Position numbers and translations under genes: made by a program
In this document: positions 63,559 through 64,000 of the stretch, one piece after another
Layout of the letters: each line of letters begins with the position of its first letter
Numbering within the stretch: position 1 is the first letter of the stretch
DNA from: Acidobacteriota bacterium
Lineage (GTDB): Bacteria > Acidobacteriota > Terriglobia > Terriglobales > Acidobacteriaceae
Direction of reading: 5' to 3'
NCBI GenBank assembly: GCA_016196065.1
Contig: JACPYL010000008.1
Span: forward strand, 310,001-374,000
DNA: 64,000 nucleotides
The notes under the pieces: model-generated
The model's input: only the letters and a program-made list of their open reading frames with translations
Told to the model about the DNA's origin: nothing
Database searches by the model: none

Positions 63559-63632
63559 GGTACCCGGCACCTGGTAATCAGTATCAATGAGTAGGCTCGA
63601 ATTCCAACTCTGGATACCTGGTACTGGGTGCT
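63559..63632. repeat. Imperfect inverted repeat of the GGTACC..GGCACC type
   Basis: GGTACCCGGCACCTGGTA (63559-63576) and TACCTGGTACTGGGTGCT (63615-63632) are imperfect inverted copies (13 of 18 positions) in the gap between the DUF1579-like gene and aspS. Confidence 0.5.
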
Positions 63633-63690
63633 GATCTTCTATAATTATTGATTCGGCTCACCGCCGCATTCCTGCAGACAAGGCAAAATT

Positions 63691-64000
63691 GTGCTCGATT
63701 TTCTAGGCGATCTAAGGCGAACTCATATGTGCGGGGCTCTGCGCCTCGCCGACACAGGTAAAAAAGTAGTCCTCATGGGATGGATGAACCGGCGCCGCGA
63801 TCTCGGGCAGATCATCTTTGTCGACTTGCGCGACCGCTCCGGAATTACCCAGGTCGTGTTCAATCACGAACTGAATGCCGCCGTCCACGATAAAGCCGAG
63901 GGTCTGCGTAACGAGTACGTCATCGCCGTACTGGGCACGGTCAAGAAGCGCGACGCCGACACCATCAACAAGAACATTCCCACCGGAGAAGTCGAACTGG
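63691..64000 (+). CDS. aspS: Aspartate--tRNA ligase, N-terminal part (3' end outside window)
   Basis: 103 codons are visible from the GTG at 63691. The sequence VLDFLGDLRRTHMCGALRLA leads into the OB-fold anticodon-binding domain (VVLMGWMNRRRDLGQIIFVD, LRDRSGITQVVFNHE), as expected of bacterial AspRS. The frame is open to the window edge. It charges tRNA-Asp; many bacteria have a non-discriminating form that also charges tRNA-Asn, which cannot be decided here. It lies downstream of hisS with two secreted-protein genes in between; hisS and aspS are often neighbours. Confidence 0.92.
   Translation, partial: MLDFLGDLRRTHMCGALRLADTGKKVVLMGWMNRRRDLGQIIFVDLRDRSGITQVVFNHELNAAVHDKAEGLRNEYVIAVLGTVKKRDADTINKNIPTGEVEL

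Overview
The window is high-GC chromosomal DNA, densely coding on both strands. It most likely comes from an Acidobacteriota bacterium of the Koribacter/Terriglobus type. This is inferred from the family mix: a VWFA-related secreted protein, an Oar-like outer-membrane receptor with an N-terminal carboxypeptidase-regulatory domain, a winged-helix/TolB-propeller regulator, GcvT next to phytoene-desaturase-like flavoproteins, small CxxC zinc-ribbon proteins, and dispersed intergenic palindromes. No database search was run. About 55 protein genes, one tRNA-Lys gene, one REP-associated transposase and several repeat families can be supported. There is no prophage, CRISPR array or rRNA operon.

Layout. 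Positions 1-4,600 hold two tandem PilX-type giant prepilin-like proteins, the first cut by the window edge, followed by a REP-like cluster. Positions 4,950-9,800 hold a zinc-ribbon/NTF2-like protein coupled to a TonB-C-like protein, hypothetical envelope proteins and a small basic protein. Positions 9,900-14,300 hold the proton-translocating transhydrogenase operon pntA1-pntA2-pntB, a HAD phosphatase and a small secreted protein. Positions 14,500-17,850 hold a secreted amidohydrolase and an M19-like dipeptidase in one operon, with tRNA-Lys just upstream. Positions 18,000-28,200 are mostly plus strand: a sulfotransferase, two APC permeases around a HerA/YjgR-type ATPase, a fatty-acid desaturase, a secreted alpha/beta hydrolase, and a RAYT transposase with inverted REP flanks.

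Positions 28,300-34,600 hold a GcvT-family protein, two paralogous FAD oxidoreductases and purU, a possible one-carbon (folate) neighbourhood. Positions 34,700-41,600 hold a large unknown protein, a small zinc-finger protein, then (minus strand) a FecR-domain protein, rodA and an RNase E/G with a very large acidic insertion. Positions 41,650-49,150 hold a UDG-like protein overlapping a MOSC protein, an alpha/beta hydrolase divergent from a Crp/Fnr regulator, a VWFA protein, an MtaB-type methylthiotransferase, a single-domain response regulator, a zinc-ribbon protein and rpsU. Positions 49,250-58,150 hold the Oar-like receptor, a TPM/nucleotidyltransferase/LemA cluster, a PLP decarboxylase and a frameshifted winged-helix/TolB regulator. 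Positions 58,300-64,000 hold a DUF885 peptidase-like protein, a gamma-carbonic anhydrase, hisS, two small secreted proteins and the start of aspS.

Most of the content is housekeeping or envelope related. The points most worth a second look are the in-frame repeat insertion in the methylthiotransferase gene, the ~420-residue acidic insertion in the RNase E/G S1 domain together with a hairpin hiding its ribosome-binding site, the RAYT/REP unit, the TPM-nucleotidyltransferase-LemA cluster, the folate neighbourhood, the M19 protein lacking its metal-binding HxD, and the dispersed palindromic intergenic repeats.
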